Source: Myxococcales bacterium
GTDB lineage: Bacteria > Myxococcota_A > Polyangia > Haliangiales > Haliangiaceae
Assembly: GCA_028287115.1 (NCBI GenBank)
Contig: JAQBQF010000209.1
Span: 1-58,446 of the forward strand
Direction of reading: 5' to 3'
Length of the DNA stretch: 58,446 nt
A program made the position numbers and the translations under genes. Positions 17,309 to 25,930 of this stretch are shown piece by piece (position 1 is the stretch's first letter; every line of letters starts with the position of its first letter). Below the pieces are notes generated by a model that ran no database searches, was not told where the DNA came from, and saw only the letters and a program-made list of their open reading frames with translations.

Positions 17309-18208
17309 ATGCAGAGCCCCATCGAGTCACCCGCTCGCATCGTGGGTCACGGAGATCACCGTGCCGGCACGTTCCTGTTCGGTGCGAATTCGATGCTTGG
17401 ATGGTCGATCTTCCACTTCGGCGATCTCGCCGAGCTGACGCCGTTCTGCAACGGTTTCACGCGGTCCTTGCCGCCGGGCATCGAGCGCGGCATTCACCTC
17501 GACGACGAGCTCGCCGTGGCGCAGCTCTTCGCCGAAGAGCAGCCCCACACGATCGTTCACTGCGCCGGCGTGTGCGATGTCGAGAAGTGCGAGGAGTCTC
17601 CCGACTTCGCGTACTCGGTCAACGTCGAAGGCATGCGGATCCTGATCGATCACGCACCCCGCGACGCGCGGATCGTCTATTGCTCGAGCGATCACGTGTT
17701 CAGCGGCGACACCGGCCCGTATCGCGAGGACTCTCCGACCGATCCGCTCAGTGTCTACGGCCGCACGCGGGTCGCGGCCGAGCGCCTGCTGCTCGAGCGG
17801 CCGAACAGCGTGATCGTTCGCGCGGGCCTGTGGATCGGGCCGTCCGCGAGCGGCAAGAACGGTCACCTCGATTGGCTCCGCTATCGCCATGATCGCCAGC
17901 TCCCGATGACGATCGTCGCCGACGAGGCACGGTCTGCCGTGTGGGCCGAGGATGCGGCGCTGCGCGTCTGCGAGATCGCACGTGCGAGCGTTACCGGCAT
18001 CCGTCACATCACGTCGACGCGCACGGTGTCGCGCCCGGAGCTCGCGCGATACCTCAACGAGCGTTACGAGATCGGCGCTCGGTTCGAGTTGCAGAACCGA
18101 CAGGATCGGCGAATGCCGCACCTTGGCTGCGTCGAGCTCGCGACCGTCTACGACGACGCGCTCGCCAGGCCTCTACCCTCCGTGGTCGGTTCTGCCGCTG
18201 GTTCGTGA
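17309..18208 (+). CDS. RmlD-like NAD(P)-dependent sugar-nucleotide reductase/epimerase
   Basis: A 299-aa extended-SDR protein. The Rossmann glycine motif is FLFGANSMLG (22-31); HCAGVCDVEKCEESP matches the RmlD loop; SSDHVFSG (126-133) provides the catalytic Ser region; DPLSVYGRTRVAAE (145-158) has the active-site Tyr150, but the expected Lys is Arg154 (YxxxR). Related proteins reduce dTDP-4-keto-rhamnose or modify similar nucleotide sugars for surface polysaccharides. No other rhamnose-pathway gene is adjacent, so the substrate is open. Confidence 0.82.
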   Translation: MQSPIESPARIVGHGDHRAGTFLFGANSMLGWSIFHFGDLAELTPFCNGFTRSLPPGIERGIHLDDELAVAQLFAEEQPHTIVHCAGVCDVEKCEESPDFAYSVNVEGMRILIDHAPRDARIVYCSSDHVFSGDTGPYREDSPTDPLSVYGRTRVAAERLLLERPNSVIVRAGLWIGPSASGKNGHLDWLRYRHDRQLPMTIVADEARSAVWAEDAALRVCEIARASVTGIRHITSTRTVSRPELARYLNERYEIGARFELQNRQDRRMPHLGCVELATVYDDALARPLPSVVGSAAGS

Positions 18209-18240
18209 CTTTTTCCCACGCGGCCCCGTACAGTCAGCCT

Positions 18241-19002
18241 ATGCGTTACGCCTGGTCTGCTGCTCTCGTGCTGTGTGTTGCGTGCACCGCATGCAAGAAG
18301 GAACAACCTGCCGCCGGTCTGGCTCCTGCGAAGGACTGGAACGCCGCGCCACCGCCTGGGACCCCGGCGACGGGTCCCCACGCGGGGAACTCCGACCCCG
18401 ATCCGCATGCCGGCGTCGACATGGGTGGCGCCAATCCGCACGCGGGTGTCGATATGGGCGGCGGCGGGTCCGATCCGCACGCCGGCATCGCACCGAGCGC
18501 GCCGAAGTCTCTCGAGAAGCTGCCCGACGGCACGCTCGCGCTCGGTCCGTTCGCGCTGACCGCGCCTGCCGACTGGAAGATCAAGCCGATCTCCTCGAGC
18601 ATGCGCGCCGCGGACTTCGAGCTGCCTGCAGCAGCGGGACAAGAAGCCGAGCTCGTCGTGTTTTATTTCGGCGAGGCCGGCGCGGGCAGCGTGCAAGACA
18701 ACCTCGATCGCTGGGTCGGTCAATTCACGCAGCCCGACGGCAAGGCGTCCAAGGACGTCGCGAAGGTCGAGAAGGCGAAGTTCGCAGGCCAAGAGGCGAC
18801 CGTCGTGTCCGTGTCCGGGCACTTCGCGGGGATGGCGATGGGCGGCGGCAGCGCCGTCGAGAAGCAAGATCAGGCGATGCTCGCCACGATCATCGCGAGC
18901 CCATCGGGCCCGTACTACTTCAAGCTCGTCGGCGCGAAGAAGACGGTCGATGCGAACGCTGCAAAGTTCCGCGCGTTGCTCGCCTCTCTGAAGTTGCGCT
19001 GA
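18241..19002 (+). CDS. Lipoprotein with PHAGVDMGG repeats
   Basis: A 253-aa protein from ATG 18241. MRYAWSAALVLCVACTACKKE gives a signal peptide with two possible lipobox cysteines (C15 or C18). Residues 45-85 contain three copies of a His/Gly/Asp-rich repeat (DPHAGVDMGG, NPHAGVDMGG, DPHAGIAP) that might bind metal. The C-terminal 170 residues look like a compact globular domain (TAPADWKIKPISSSMRAADFELP onward) that I recall from conserved myxobacterial proteins of unknown function. The final codons SLKLR-stop are duplicated just downstream (see repeat at 18988). Starts 32 bp after the RmlD-like gene. Confidence 0.8.
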   Translation: MRYAWSAALVLCVACTACKKEQPAAGLAPAKDWNAAPPPGTPATGPHAGNSDPDPHAGVDMGGANPHAGVDMGGGGSDPHAGIAPSAPKSLEKLPDGTLALGPFALTAPADWKIKPISSSMRAADFELPAAAGQEAELVVFYFGEAGAGSVQDNLDRWVGQFTQPDGKASKDVAKVEKAKFAGQEATVVSVSGHFAGMAMGGGSAVEKQDQAMLATIIASPSGPYYFKLVGAKKTVDANAAKFRALLASLKLR

Positions 19003-19102
19003 AGGCTCGTCTCCATCGGACGCCGGGCCCCGACCGCTTGTCGCGTCACTGAAGCTGCGCTGACGGTTCGTCTTCGTCGCCGAGCGCGGACCGCTTGTCG
19101 CC
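18988..19102. repeat. Imperfect tandem duplication across a convergent gene boundary
   Basis: Copy A, 18988-19045, begins CTGAAGTTGCGCTGA; copy B, 19049-19102, begins CTGAAGCTGCGCTGA. Both end with CGACCGCTTGTCGC or GGACCGCTTGTCGC, and they are roughly 80-85% alike over 54 aligned bases by eye, with a 4-bp length difference. Copy A encodes the last residues of the lipoprotein; copy B, read on the minus strand, encodes the last 18 residues of the SNF2 protein. Confidence 0.75.
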
Positions 19103-22100
19103 CGCTTGCAACAGAGCGAGCAGATCGCCGGTCGTCAGACGAGCCGCGACATCCGTCCCTTCGAGGATCCCCGCGACGAGCGCGCGCTTGTCCCCGTGCA
19201 TCGCGAGGATCTGCTCCTCGATCGTGCCGTGCGTGATCATCCGGAATACCGTCACGGGCTTGGTCTGGCCGATCCGATGCGCGCGGTCGGTCGCCTGATC
19301 CTCGACCGCGGGGTTCCACCACGGATCGAGATGGATCACGTAATCCGCGGCGGTAAGGTTGATGCCGGTGCCGCCGGCCTTGAGCGAGATCAGAAATACC
19401 TCGCCTTGGCCGTCTTGAAACGATTGGACGAGCCGTGCTCGCTGCGCCGCCGGTGTGGAACCGTCGAGGTAGAGCGAGCTGAAGCCAGCCTTGTCGAGCT
19501 CTTCGCGCACGAGCGCGAGGTGTGACGTGAACTGACTGAACACGAGAGCGCGATGACCCTCGCTGCGCAATTCCTCGACGAGCTCGACGAGACGTCGCAT
19601 CTTCGACGAGGCGACGCTCGATCGCGCGTCATACAGCTTGGGGTGCGAAGCGAGCAGGCGCAGCCGCGTCAGGGCCGCGAGCACCTGGAACCGCTGCTGC
19701 TCGTTGCGTACGCCTTTGCCCTGTTTCGACAGCTCCGCGATCGCCGCGAGCCGCGCGTCTTCGTAGAGCGCGCGTTCTTCCTTCGACAGCGCGATCGGAA
19801 CGTGAATCTCGGTCCGCGACGGCAGCTCGCGCGCGACTTCTTGCTTCGTTCGGCGCAACAGGAACGGCCGCAACACGCGCGACAGCGCGGCGCGCGCCTC
19901 GGGATTCTTGTCGCGCTCGATCGGTAACGCGTAGCGCTGGCGGAACTGCTCCCAGCTGCCGAGCAGGCCCGGGAAGATGATCGCGAACAGGCTCCACAGC
20001 TCGCCGAGATGATTCTCGAACGGCGTGCCCGACATCGCGATCCGGAACTCGGCGTCGAGCATGCGCGCCGCCTTTGCGCGATGCGTGCTCGAATTCTTCA
20101 GCGCCTGCGCTTCATCGACGACCAGCGTCGCGAACGAGCGAGACGCGAGTAGCTCGACATCCCGCACGAGCAGGCCGTAGCTGACGATCAGCACGTCCTT
20201 CTTCTTGAGCTGCGCGAGGCACTTCGCGCGATCGGCCTGTTCCGCGTAGATCACGGGCCGCAGCGACGGCGCGAATCGCTCGAGCTCCGCCGCCCAGTTG
20301 AAGGCGACCGACGTCGGTGCGAGGACGAGTGCCGGGCCGAGCTTCGCGCGATCGACGAGCACCGCGATCGCCTGCACCGTCTTGCCGAGCCCCATGTCGT
20401 CGGCGAGGCACGCGCCGGCGCCCCACGCCGCGATTCGCGACAGCCACGCGTGACCTTCGACCTGATAGTCACGCAGCTTCGCGGTCAGCGCCGCGGGCGG
20501 CTTGGGCTTCAGCGTCAGCGATGCCGCGAGGCGCTCCGAGAGCAAGTTCCACGCGGGCGCCGTCACGACGCGCGCGCCTGCCGCGGCGAGCGCATCGATT
20601 GCGGGCACTGCACCGGGTGACAGCTCGAGCTGATTGCGGCTCTCGTAGGTCTGATCGGCAATCGCGACGAGCCGCTGCCGCAACGCCTCCGACAGCTCGA
20701 CCCAGCGATTGGCATCGACGCGCACGAACCGCTGTTGCCGCCGCGCCGCATCGAGCAGCACGGCGAGCTCGAGCCGGCCTTGCTCGATCTTGAGGTCGCC
20801 TTCGATCCCGAACCAGTCGTGCTTGCGCTCGACCTTGACGCGCAGCGCGTCGACTCCGCCCGACGGCGCCACGCTCGGCTTCTGATCGATCCAATCGGCT
20901 TCGAGTCCCGCGATCGGCATCTGGATCGCGGCGACCAGCGCGAGCGCGGCATTCGTGTCATCGATCCGGAAACAAAATGGCGGACCCTCTTCAGCGCCTT
21001 CGAGCGGGAGCTTCGCGAGCATGCCGCGGGCCAGCGCTTCCTCGGAACCGAGGTTGCGCCGCACGTAGCCACGTTCGCCGGCGCGCGCGAGCATGATGTC
21101 GCGAGGCCCCGATCCCGGTTGAAACAGCGGCGCACCATCGCCGGGCCGAACGAGCAGCTCGAGCTCGAGCGTGACATCGGGAAGCAAGCGCAGCCGGACG
21201 ACCGTCACCGTCTGATCGGCGAGCTCCTTGCCCTTGAGCGCATGGGGCACCACGATCGGCATCCGCGTCTCGAGCTTCGCGAGCCGCTCGAGCAGTGGCG
21301 CGTGTGCTTCCGGAGGAAACGCCTCACCGTGCTTCTGCAGCACGGCCCACAACTGCCGAGCCTCGTCACTGACCTCGATCAACAGACATCGTCCAGCGGC
21401 TGGCTCGATCGCGACCAACGGCTCGCCGGGGCGCGAATCAGCGAGGCGTTGGGCGAGATCTCGTGGATCCATACGGGCGTCGTCGATCGAAGGCTCGAGC
21501 TGGATCGTGTCGCCGACTGCGTGCGCGGTGAACCCGAGCTGCACGCGCTCGAGCTTGATCGGATCATCTTCGAACAACAGGCGCGGATGGCCGACGAGCG
21601 CGAGGAAGGCGCGCCACGGATAGCTTCCCGCCGATCGCGAGCTTCCGGCCCCTCGAAACCCGGCGGCCCAGGTCGTCGCGAGCTCGCAAACCCGGCGATC
21701 TTGTTCTCCGAGGACCTCGCCGTAGTCGTCGAGCAAGCGTGACGCGGACATCCTCGATCCGGCGCTCATGCCGCCGCGCTTGAGCTGCTTGCGCACGAGC
21801 GCGGACATCATGTGTGCCCCGAACTGCTGATCGATCTCCCACGAGACCTCGATCGCGGCGGGCGCTTTGGCCGCCTTGACCTCGAAGCGCGCGAGCTCCT
21901 CGAGGGCGCGCGACCAACCGGGGCGCATCAGCTCGGTCGCGACGGTCCGCGCCTCGAATTCGCGTGCTGGATCGAGAAGTACACAGAGTGTCGCGTCGAT
22001 CAGCGCGAGCGCGTGCGTGCAGCTCGTCTCGCCGCCATCGTTGCACGTGCACTCGATCTGCAGATCTCCAGTGCCGGAGGTCTCGAGCCGCGTCTCGATC

Positions 22101-22891
22101 TCGACCGTTCCCCAATCGGGGCTCGCGCGCACGAAGCGCTCTGGCTCCTCCCAGAACACCGTGGGGCCGCGCGGATCGAACCACCATTTCCCGCTGGCCC
22201 GCCACTCGCGCGACCGCGGGAACGCATGGTTCCGTAGCTCCCGCCGTACCTCGACGAGCCGCCTCCACAAAGGGGCGAGCGCCGGATCAGGAGTCGCGCG
22301 CAACAGTGCGGTCTCTTCCGAGATCCCTTTGCGCACCACCGCCGCGGCCTGATCGAGCGCTTCGTGCGCGGCCTTGATGATCTCGTTCGCGATCGCCTCG
22401 GGTCCGAGATATTGCGCGGCGCCTTCGCGCGTCACGACCTCGCGCAGCGAGAACCGAGTCAGCGTGTAGCGAATCCCGTGATAGCGATCATCTTTCGGGA
22501 TCGCCGACAGGAGCACCTCCGCCGAGATCGCCAGCGCGTGCCTGACGTGGTGCTCGTCGGCCCACTGTTCGAGCGCCTTGCGCGTCTTCCACCGATCCGC
22601 CGCCGGCGCCAAGACCGCGGCGCCCTTGGACAGATACGCGAGGCCGAGCGCGACGGCGTGCTTGCACAACACGTCTGCGACGGGACACGTGCACGAGCCG
22701 ACGAGGTTGTTCCGCTCGGCCGAGATCCGAACCTGATACGTCAGGCCACCGACGACGACGCCGTCGAGCGTCTCGTCCTCGAGCTTGCACGACAGCACGC
22801 GACCGTCTTGCCAGTACTTCAGGCCACGCGTGTACGCGTACCCCGAGAGCACCTTCAAGCGATCCGGTGTGAGCAACGTCGAGAGCGACAC
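19046..22891 (-). CDS. SNF2-family ATPase with two SWIM zinc fingers
   Basis: A 1281-aa Swi2/Snf2-family DNA translocase. The N-terminal half has a SWIM finger CTCPVADVLCKHA (C67, C69, C76, H78) and a second SWIM-like CTCNDGGETSCTHA (C281, C283, C291, H293). The helicase core follows: DDMGLGKTVQA (Walker A, about 830-840), VVDEAQALKN (Walker B variant DEAQ), SGTPFENHLGELWSL, and C-terminal motifs GGTGINLTAADYVIHLDPWWNP and DRAHRIGQTKPV. SWIM plus SNF2 proteins are widespread in bacteria and presumed to remodel protein-DNA complexes or polymerase; the specific role is unknown. Convergent with the lipoprotein gene. Confidence 0.94.
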   Translation of the reverse strand: MSLSTLLTPDRLKVLSGYAYTRGLKYWQDGRVLSCKLEDETLDGVVVGGLTYQVRISAERNNLVGSCTCPVADVLCKHAVALGLAYLSKGAAVLAPAADRWKTRKALEQWADEHHVRHALAISAEVLLSAIPKDDRYHGIRYTLTRFSLREVVTREGAAQYLGPEAIANEIIKAAHEALDQAAAVVRKGISEETALLRATPDPALAPLWRRLVEVRRELRNHAFPRSREWRASGKWWFDPRGPTVFWEEPERFVRASPDWGTVEIETRLETSGTGDLQIECTCNDGGETSCTHALALIDATLCVLLDPAREFEARTVATELMRPGWSRALEELARFEVKAAKAPAAIEVSWEIDQQFGAHMMSALVRKQLKRGGMSAGSRMSASRLLDDYGEVLGEQDRRVCELATTWAAGFRGAGSSRSAGSYPWRAFLALVGHPRLLFEDDPIKLERVQLGFTAHAVGDTIQLEPSIDDARMDPRDLAQRLADSRPGEPLVAIEPAAGRCLLIEVSDEARQLWAVLQKHGEAFPPEAHAPLLERLAKLETRMPIVVPHALKGKELADQTVTVVRLRLLPDVTLELELLVRPGDGAPLFQPGSGPRDIMLARAGERGYVRRNLGSEEALARGMLAKLPLEGAEEGPPFCFRIDDTNAALALVAAIQMPIAGLEADWIDQKPSVAPSGGVDALRVKVERKHDWFGIEGDLKIEQGRLELAVLLDAARRQQRFVRVDANRWVELSEALRQRLVAIADQTYESRNQLELSPGAVPAIDALAAAGARVVTAPAWNLLSERLAASLTLKPKPPAALTAKLRDYQVEGHAWLSRIAAWGAGACLADDMGLGKTVQAIAVLVDRAKLGPALVLAPTSVAFNWAAELERFAPSLRPVIYAEQADRAKCLAQLKKKDVLIVSYGLLVRDVELLASRSFATLVVDEAQALKNSSTHRAKAARMLDAEFRIAMSGTPFENHLGELWSLFAIIFPGLLGSWEQFRQRYALPIERDKNPEARAALSRVLRPFLLRRTKQEVARELPSRTEIHVPIALSKEERALYEDARLAAIAELSKQGKGVRNEQQRFQVLAALTRLRLLASHPKLYDARSSVASSKMRRLVELVEELRSEGHRALVFSQFTSHLALVREELDKAGFSSLYLDGSTPAAQRARLVQSFQDGQGEVFLISLKAGGTGINLTAADYVIHLDPWWNPAVEDQATDRAHRIGQTKPVTVFRMITHGTIEEQILAMHGDKRALVAGILEGTDVAARLTTGDLLALLQAGDKRSALGDEDEPSAQLQ

Positions 22892-22943
22892 GATGGACGC
22901 GAAGGTATAGCCGCAGTCTGACGACCGGCGACGGAAAATCGCT

Positions 22944-23819
22944 CTACAACTGCTGCACGTACCAGATCGAGCCGATGCCGCTGAAGTAGAGCCGCGCGCA
23001 GTCTTCGGAGAGGAACGGATCGGTGATCACCGGGACGTCCAGCATCCGGTCAACCGGACGAAACCGGTCGGCGATCGTCGGCCGATCCGTGTACCACACG
23101 GACTGGATAACGTTACCGTTGCCGTCCGGCTTGGTCCCATACAGGACGAGGCGCATGCCGTCGGCACTGAGCATCGCGCTTTGCGCGTTGAAGACGCCGA
23201 GGTCCGCGGGCGTGTACGTCGCATGCATCTGCAGCGTGTTGCTGCCGTCATCGATCAGCTCGTAAAGATTGGCCGTATTGTCGCGGACGATGACGCGGCG
23301 GACCGGGCCTCGGGTCGGCGTGCTGATCTCGATGAGTGGCCCGGTCACCACGGCCGGCATCACGAGCACGCCGTCGCGAGTCCAGTGATCGCCGGCGGCG
23401 TGCCGGTAGCGAACGAAGCTCGCTTTCGATTGTGCGAACACGTACTCGTGCACGAACACGAAGTCGCCTTCGGGGCTGAGCTGCGGAATCGAGCGCTGGA
23501 CGTTGGTGTCCGTCGACGTCAGGTCGCTCACGGCGGTTAGCCGGCCCTCGACCGGGCCTTGTGCGACTTCATTCCCGTCGCACATCGCCATCGCCAGGTT
23601 CGCGTCGGCGCTGATCACGTATCTCGTGCAGAGCCGGAACAGCACTTGATGCGGAGCGGTCGAGAACCGTGGCGTCGTGCCCGCTGGCGGGCAGCGAAAC
23701 GGCGCGTCGATCGGCGCATCGAAGAACTGTGCGTCGCTCGCCGGCGATTCTTGGGTCGCGTGCAGCCCGAACACCTGATTGCACCCGGCTAGCGCGATCA
23801 GCGCCACGACCCCTCGCAT
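22944..23819 (-). CDS. Lipoprotein with PD40/WD40-like beta-propeller
   Basis: A 291-aa protein from ATG 23819. MRGVVALIALAGCNQVFGLH is a short signal peptide with lipobox LAGC (Cys13), a start I recall as frequent in Haliangium/Kofleriaceae lipoproteins. Internal segments SIPQLSPEGDFVFVHEY, SAMLSADGMRLVLYGTKPDG and FLSEDCARLYFSGIGSIWYV are TolB/PD40-type propeller blades with the S-x-D-G pattern. An exported, membrane-anchored binding scaffold is likely; ligand unknown. It lies just downstream of the pterin dehydratase gene (17-bp gap, same strand). Confidence 0.8.
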   Translation of the reverse strand: MRGVVALIALAGCNQVFGLHATQESPASDAQFFDAPIDAPFRCPPAGTTPRFSTAPHQVLFRLCTRYVISADANLAMAMCDGNEVAQGPVEGRLTAVSDLTSTDTNVQRSIPQLSPEGDFVFVHEYVFAQSKASFVRYRHAAGDHWTRDGVLVMPAVVTGPLIEISTPTRGPVRRVIVRDNTANLYELIDDGSNTLQMHATYTPADLGVFNAQSAMLSADGMRLVLYGTKPDGNGNVIQSVWYTDRPTIADRFRPVDRMLDVPVITDPFLSEDCARLYFSGIGSIWYVQQL

Positions 23820-23836
23820 CCAACTATCGTATGCGA

Positions 23837-24139
23837 TCAGCCGAGCAGCGGTGCTGCGATCGCGGTCATCGCGCGCGCGAGCTCGAAGTCGAGGAGGGTG
23901 AGGCCACCCGCATCGTGCGTCGACAGCTCGATCTTCACCGTGTGATAGACGTTGAACCATTCCGGGTGATGTCCGAGGCGTTCGGCCACGAGGGCCGATC
24001 CGGCCATGAAGCTCCACGCCGTCACGAAGTCCTTGAACTGAAACTGCCGTCCGATCTTGTCGCCGTGGCGCGCCCAGCCGGGTGCGGCGGCCAGCTCCTT
24101 CGTGATCTCGGCTTCGCTGAGCTTCGTGGGATGGGGCAT
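23837..24139 (-). CDS. phhB: 4a-hydroxytetrahydrobiopterin (pterin-4-alpha-carbinolamine) dehydratase
   Basis: A 100-aa protein from ATG 24139 (a GTG at 24157 would add six residues). It has the PCD/DCoH layout: LSEAEITKELAAAPGW, FKDFVTAWSFM, and the active-site block HHPEWFNVYHTVKIELSTHD. Family members dehydrate 4a-hydroxy-tetrahydrobiopterin to regenerate the cofactor of aromatic amino-acid hydroxylases. No hydroxylase gene is present in the window, so the partner enzyme is elsewhere or the protein has a different pterin role. Divergent from the IgGFc-binding-like gene across 102 bp. Confidence 0.93.
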   Translation of the reverse strand: MPHPTKLSEAEITKELAAAPGWARHGDKIGRQFQFKDFVTAWSFMAGSALVAERLGHHPEWFNVYHTVKIELSTHDAGGLTLLDFELARAMTAIAAPLLG

Positions 24140-24203
24140 GCCGCACACTAGCGCCACCGGGAGGCAAGATTTGCCGGATCGCCTGCATATTCGCGTTGAT
24201 CCG

Positions 24204-24218
24204 GAGGGACAGTCCCTC
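24204..24218. promoter_or_regulatory. Perfect palindrome GAGGGAC-A-GTCCCTC in a divergent promoter
   Basis: A 7+1+7 perfect palindrome, 23 bp before the start of the IgGFc-binding-like gene and 64 bp upstream of the pterin dehydratase gene on the other strand. A second small inverted repeat, GGCAA-GAT-TTGCC, lies at 24163-24175. Either could be an operator; the GGGAC/GTCCC type also occurs as a dispersed repeat in some genomes. A good ribosome-binding site (GAGGG at 24232-24236) follows. Confidence 0.4.
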
Positions 24219-24241
24219 TACGTTCCGGCCCGAGGGTACCG

Positions 24242-25930
24242 ATGAAAGCTGCGATTTCCTGTCTGGTGTTGTGCGTGGTCGCGTGCGGTCCATCGGCTCG
24301 CAATCGTGGGGACGGGCAAGGCGGCGATGACGGGGCGGGCAACGACGTGTTCTCGTGCCAGAAGCAGTGCTCGGGCGACTTGCACGCCGTCCTCGACTGC
24401 AACGGCAACGTGATCACGCAATGCACCGGCGCGAACGCCTGCGATGCGTCGACGTTCACGTGCTCGGATGCGTGTACGGCTGCCGAATCGAATCATCGTT
24501 CGATCGGCTGCGACTACTACGCGACCTACATGGACTCGTTCATGACGACGTATTGCTTCGCGGCATTCGTCGCGAACACCTGGACCACGCCGGCCCACAT
24601 CGACGTCCACTACAACGGCGCGCAGCTGAACACGGCAAGCTTCACACGGCTGCCGGTCGGCGCGGGGCCGTCTCTCACCTACGCTCCGTACGATGCGGCT
24701 GCCGGGTTGCCACCTGGGCAAGTCGCCGTGTTGTTCCTGGGCGGCGGTAGCGGCGCTGCGCCGCTATGCCCGGTTGCGTCTGCCGAGCCGAACGCGAACC
24801 TCAGCGGCACCGGTATCAAGGCTTCGTTCGAGATCTCGACCGATGTGCCGGTCGTCTCGTATCAGATCAATCCATATGGCGGCGGCTCGGTCGCGGTCAC
24901 CGCGGCGTCGCTGCTGTTGCCGACCAGCGCGTGGGACGTCAACTACGTCGCCGTCAACGTGTCACCACAAGGCGTCGGCGCACCTTCGATGAACATCATC
25001 GCCGCCGAGGACGGAACGGTCGCGACGATCACACCGAACGCGGCGATCACCGGTGGCGGTGGCGTCCCGGCCGGCGCCGCAGGCACTCCGGTCAACATCA
25101 GCCTCAATAAAGGCCAGCAGGCGCAGATCACGCAGGCCGCGGAGCTCACCGGCAGCATCATCACGTCGAACAAGCCGGTCGGCTTCATGGCCGGTCAGGT
25201 GTGTATGCAGATGCCGAACGGGACGTCGTACTGCGATCACGGCGAGCAGATGGTGCCGCCGATTCGCGCGCTCGGCAGCCATTACGTCGGCGTGATGTAC
25301 AGGCCGCGCGTTCCCGCCGAGACGTCGACGTTCTGGCGTGTCGTCGGTGTCGTCGACGGCACGCAGCTCACGTACTCGAGTCCCGTCGGCGGTCCAGCGG
25401 CACTGATGAAAGGCCAAGCCGTGATGTTCCAGACCGGGACGCCGTTCGAGGTCTCGAGTCAGGACAAGGATCATCCGTTCATGTTGTTCGGGTACATGAC
25501 GAGCTCGACGTTCGTCCAGGAAGGCTTCGGCGATCCGGACATGGTCGTCAGCGTGCCGCCCGAGCAGTACCTGACGCAGTACATCTTCTTCGCCGACCCG
25601 ACCTATCCGGAGACCAATCTCGTGATCGTCCGGAGGCGCGGTGGCGACGGACAGTTCCACGACGTCAACCTCGACTGCAAAGGCGCGCTGACCGGCTGGC
25701 AGCCCGTCGGTGCGGACTACGAATGGACGCGCGCCGACCTGATGACCGGCAACTTCATGAACGTCGGCAACTGTTCGACCGGACGTCACTCGATGGACAG
25801 CATCGCGCCGTTCGGCCTGTGGGTGTGGGGCTGGGGAACGCCGAACACGTCGACGTTCACCTCGAACGTCTCGTACGGTTATCCGGGCGGCATGAACGTC
25901 ACGCCGATCAACACCGTCGTGATCTTCTAG
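24242..25930 (+). CDS. IgGFc-binding-like surface lipoprotein
   Basis: A 562-aa protein. MKAAISCLVLCVVACGPSAR is a signal peptide with lipobox VVAC (Cys15). A Gly/Asp linker and a small Cys-rich module (residues 38-90: SCQKQCSGDL, DCNGNVITQC, CDASTFTCSDAC) precede a large beta-rich domain resembling the IgGFc-binding family. Seen there: ISTDVPVVSYQINPYGG, TSNKPVGFMAGQVCMQMPNG, YCDHGEQMVPPIRALGSHYVG, FWRVVGVVDGTQLTYSS and FMLFGYMTSSTFV. Bacterial members are cell-surface proteins with presumed adhesive roles; IgG binding itself is not implied. Preceded by ribosome-binding site GAGGG at 5-bp spacing. Its stop shares CTAG with the convergent ROK kinase. Confidence 0.85.
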   Translation: MKAAISCLVLCVVACGPSARNRGDGQGGDDGAGNDVFSCQKQCSGDLHAVLDCNGNVITQCTGANACDASTFTCSDACTAAESNHRSIGCDYYATYMDSFMTTYCFAAFVANTWTTPAHIDVHYNGAQLNTASFTRLPVGAGPSLTYAPYDAAAGLPPGQVAVLFLGGGSGAAPLCPVASAEPNANLSGTGIKASFEISTDVPVVSYQINPYGGGSVAVTAASLLLPTSAWDVNYVAVNVSPQGVGAPSMNIIAAEDGTVATITPNAAITGGGGVPAGAAGTPVNISLNKGQQAQITQAAELTGSIITSNKPVGFMAGQVCMQMPNGTSYCDHGEQMVPPIRALGSHYVGVMYRPRVPAETSTFWRVVGVVDGTQLTYSSPVGGPAALMKGQAVMFQTGTPFEVSSQDKDHPFMLFGYMTSSTFVQEGFGDPDMVVSVPPEQYLTQYIFFADPTYPETNLVIVRRRGGDGQFHDVNLDCKGALTGWQPVGADYEWTRADLMTGNFMNVGNCSTGRHSMDSIAPFGLWVWGWGTPNTSTFTSNVSYGYPGGMNVTPINTVVIF

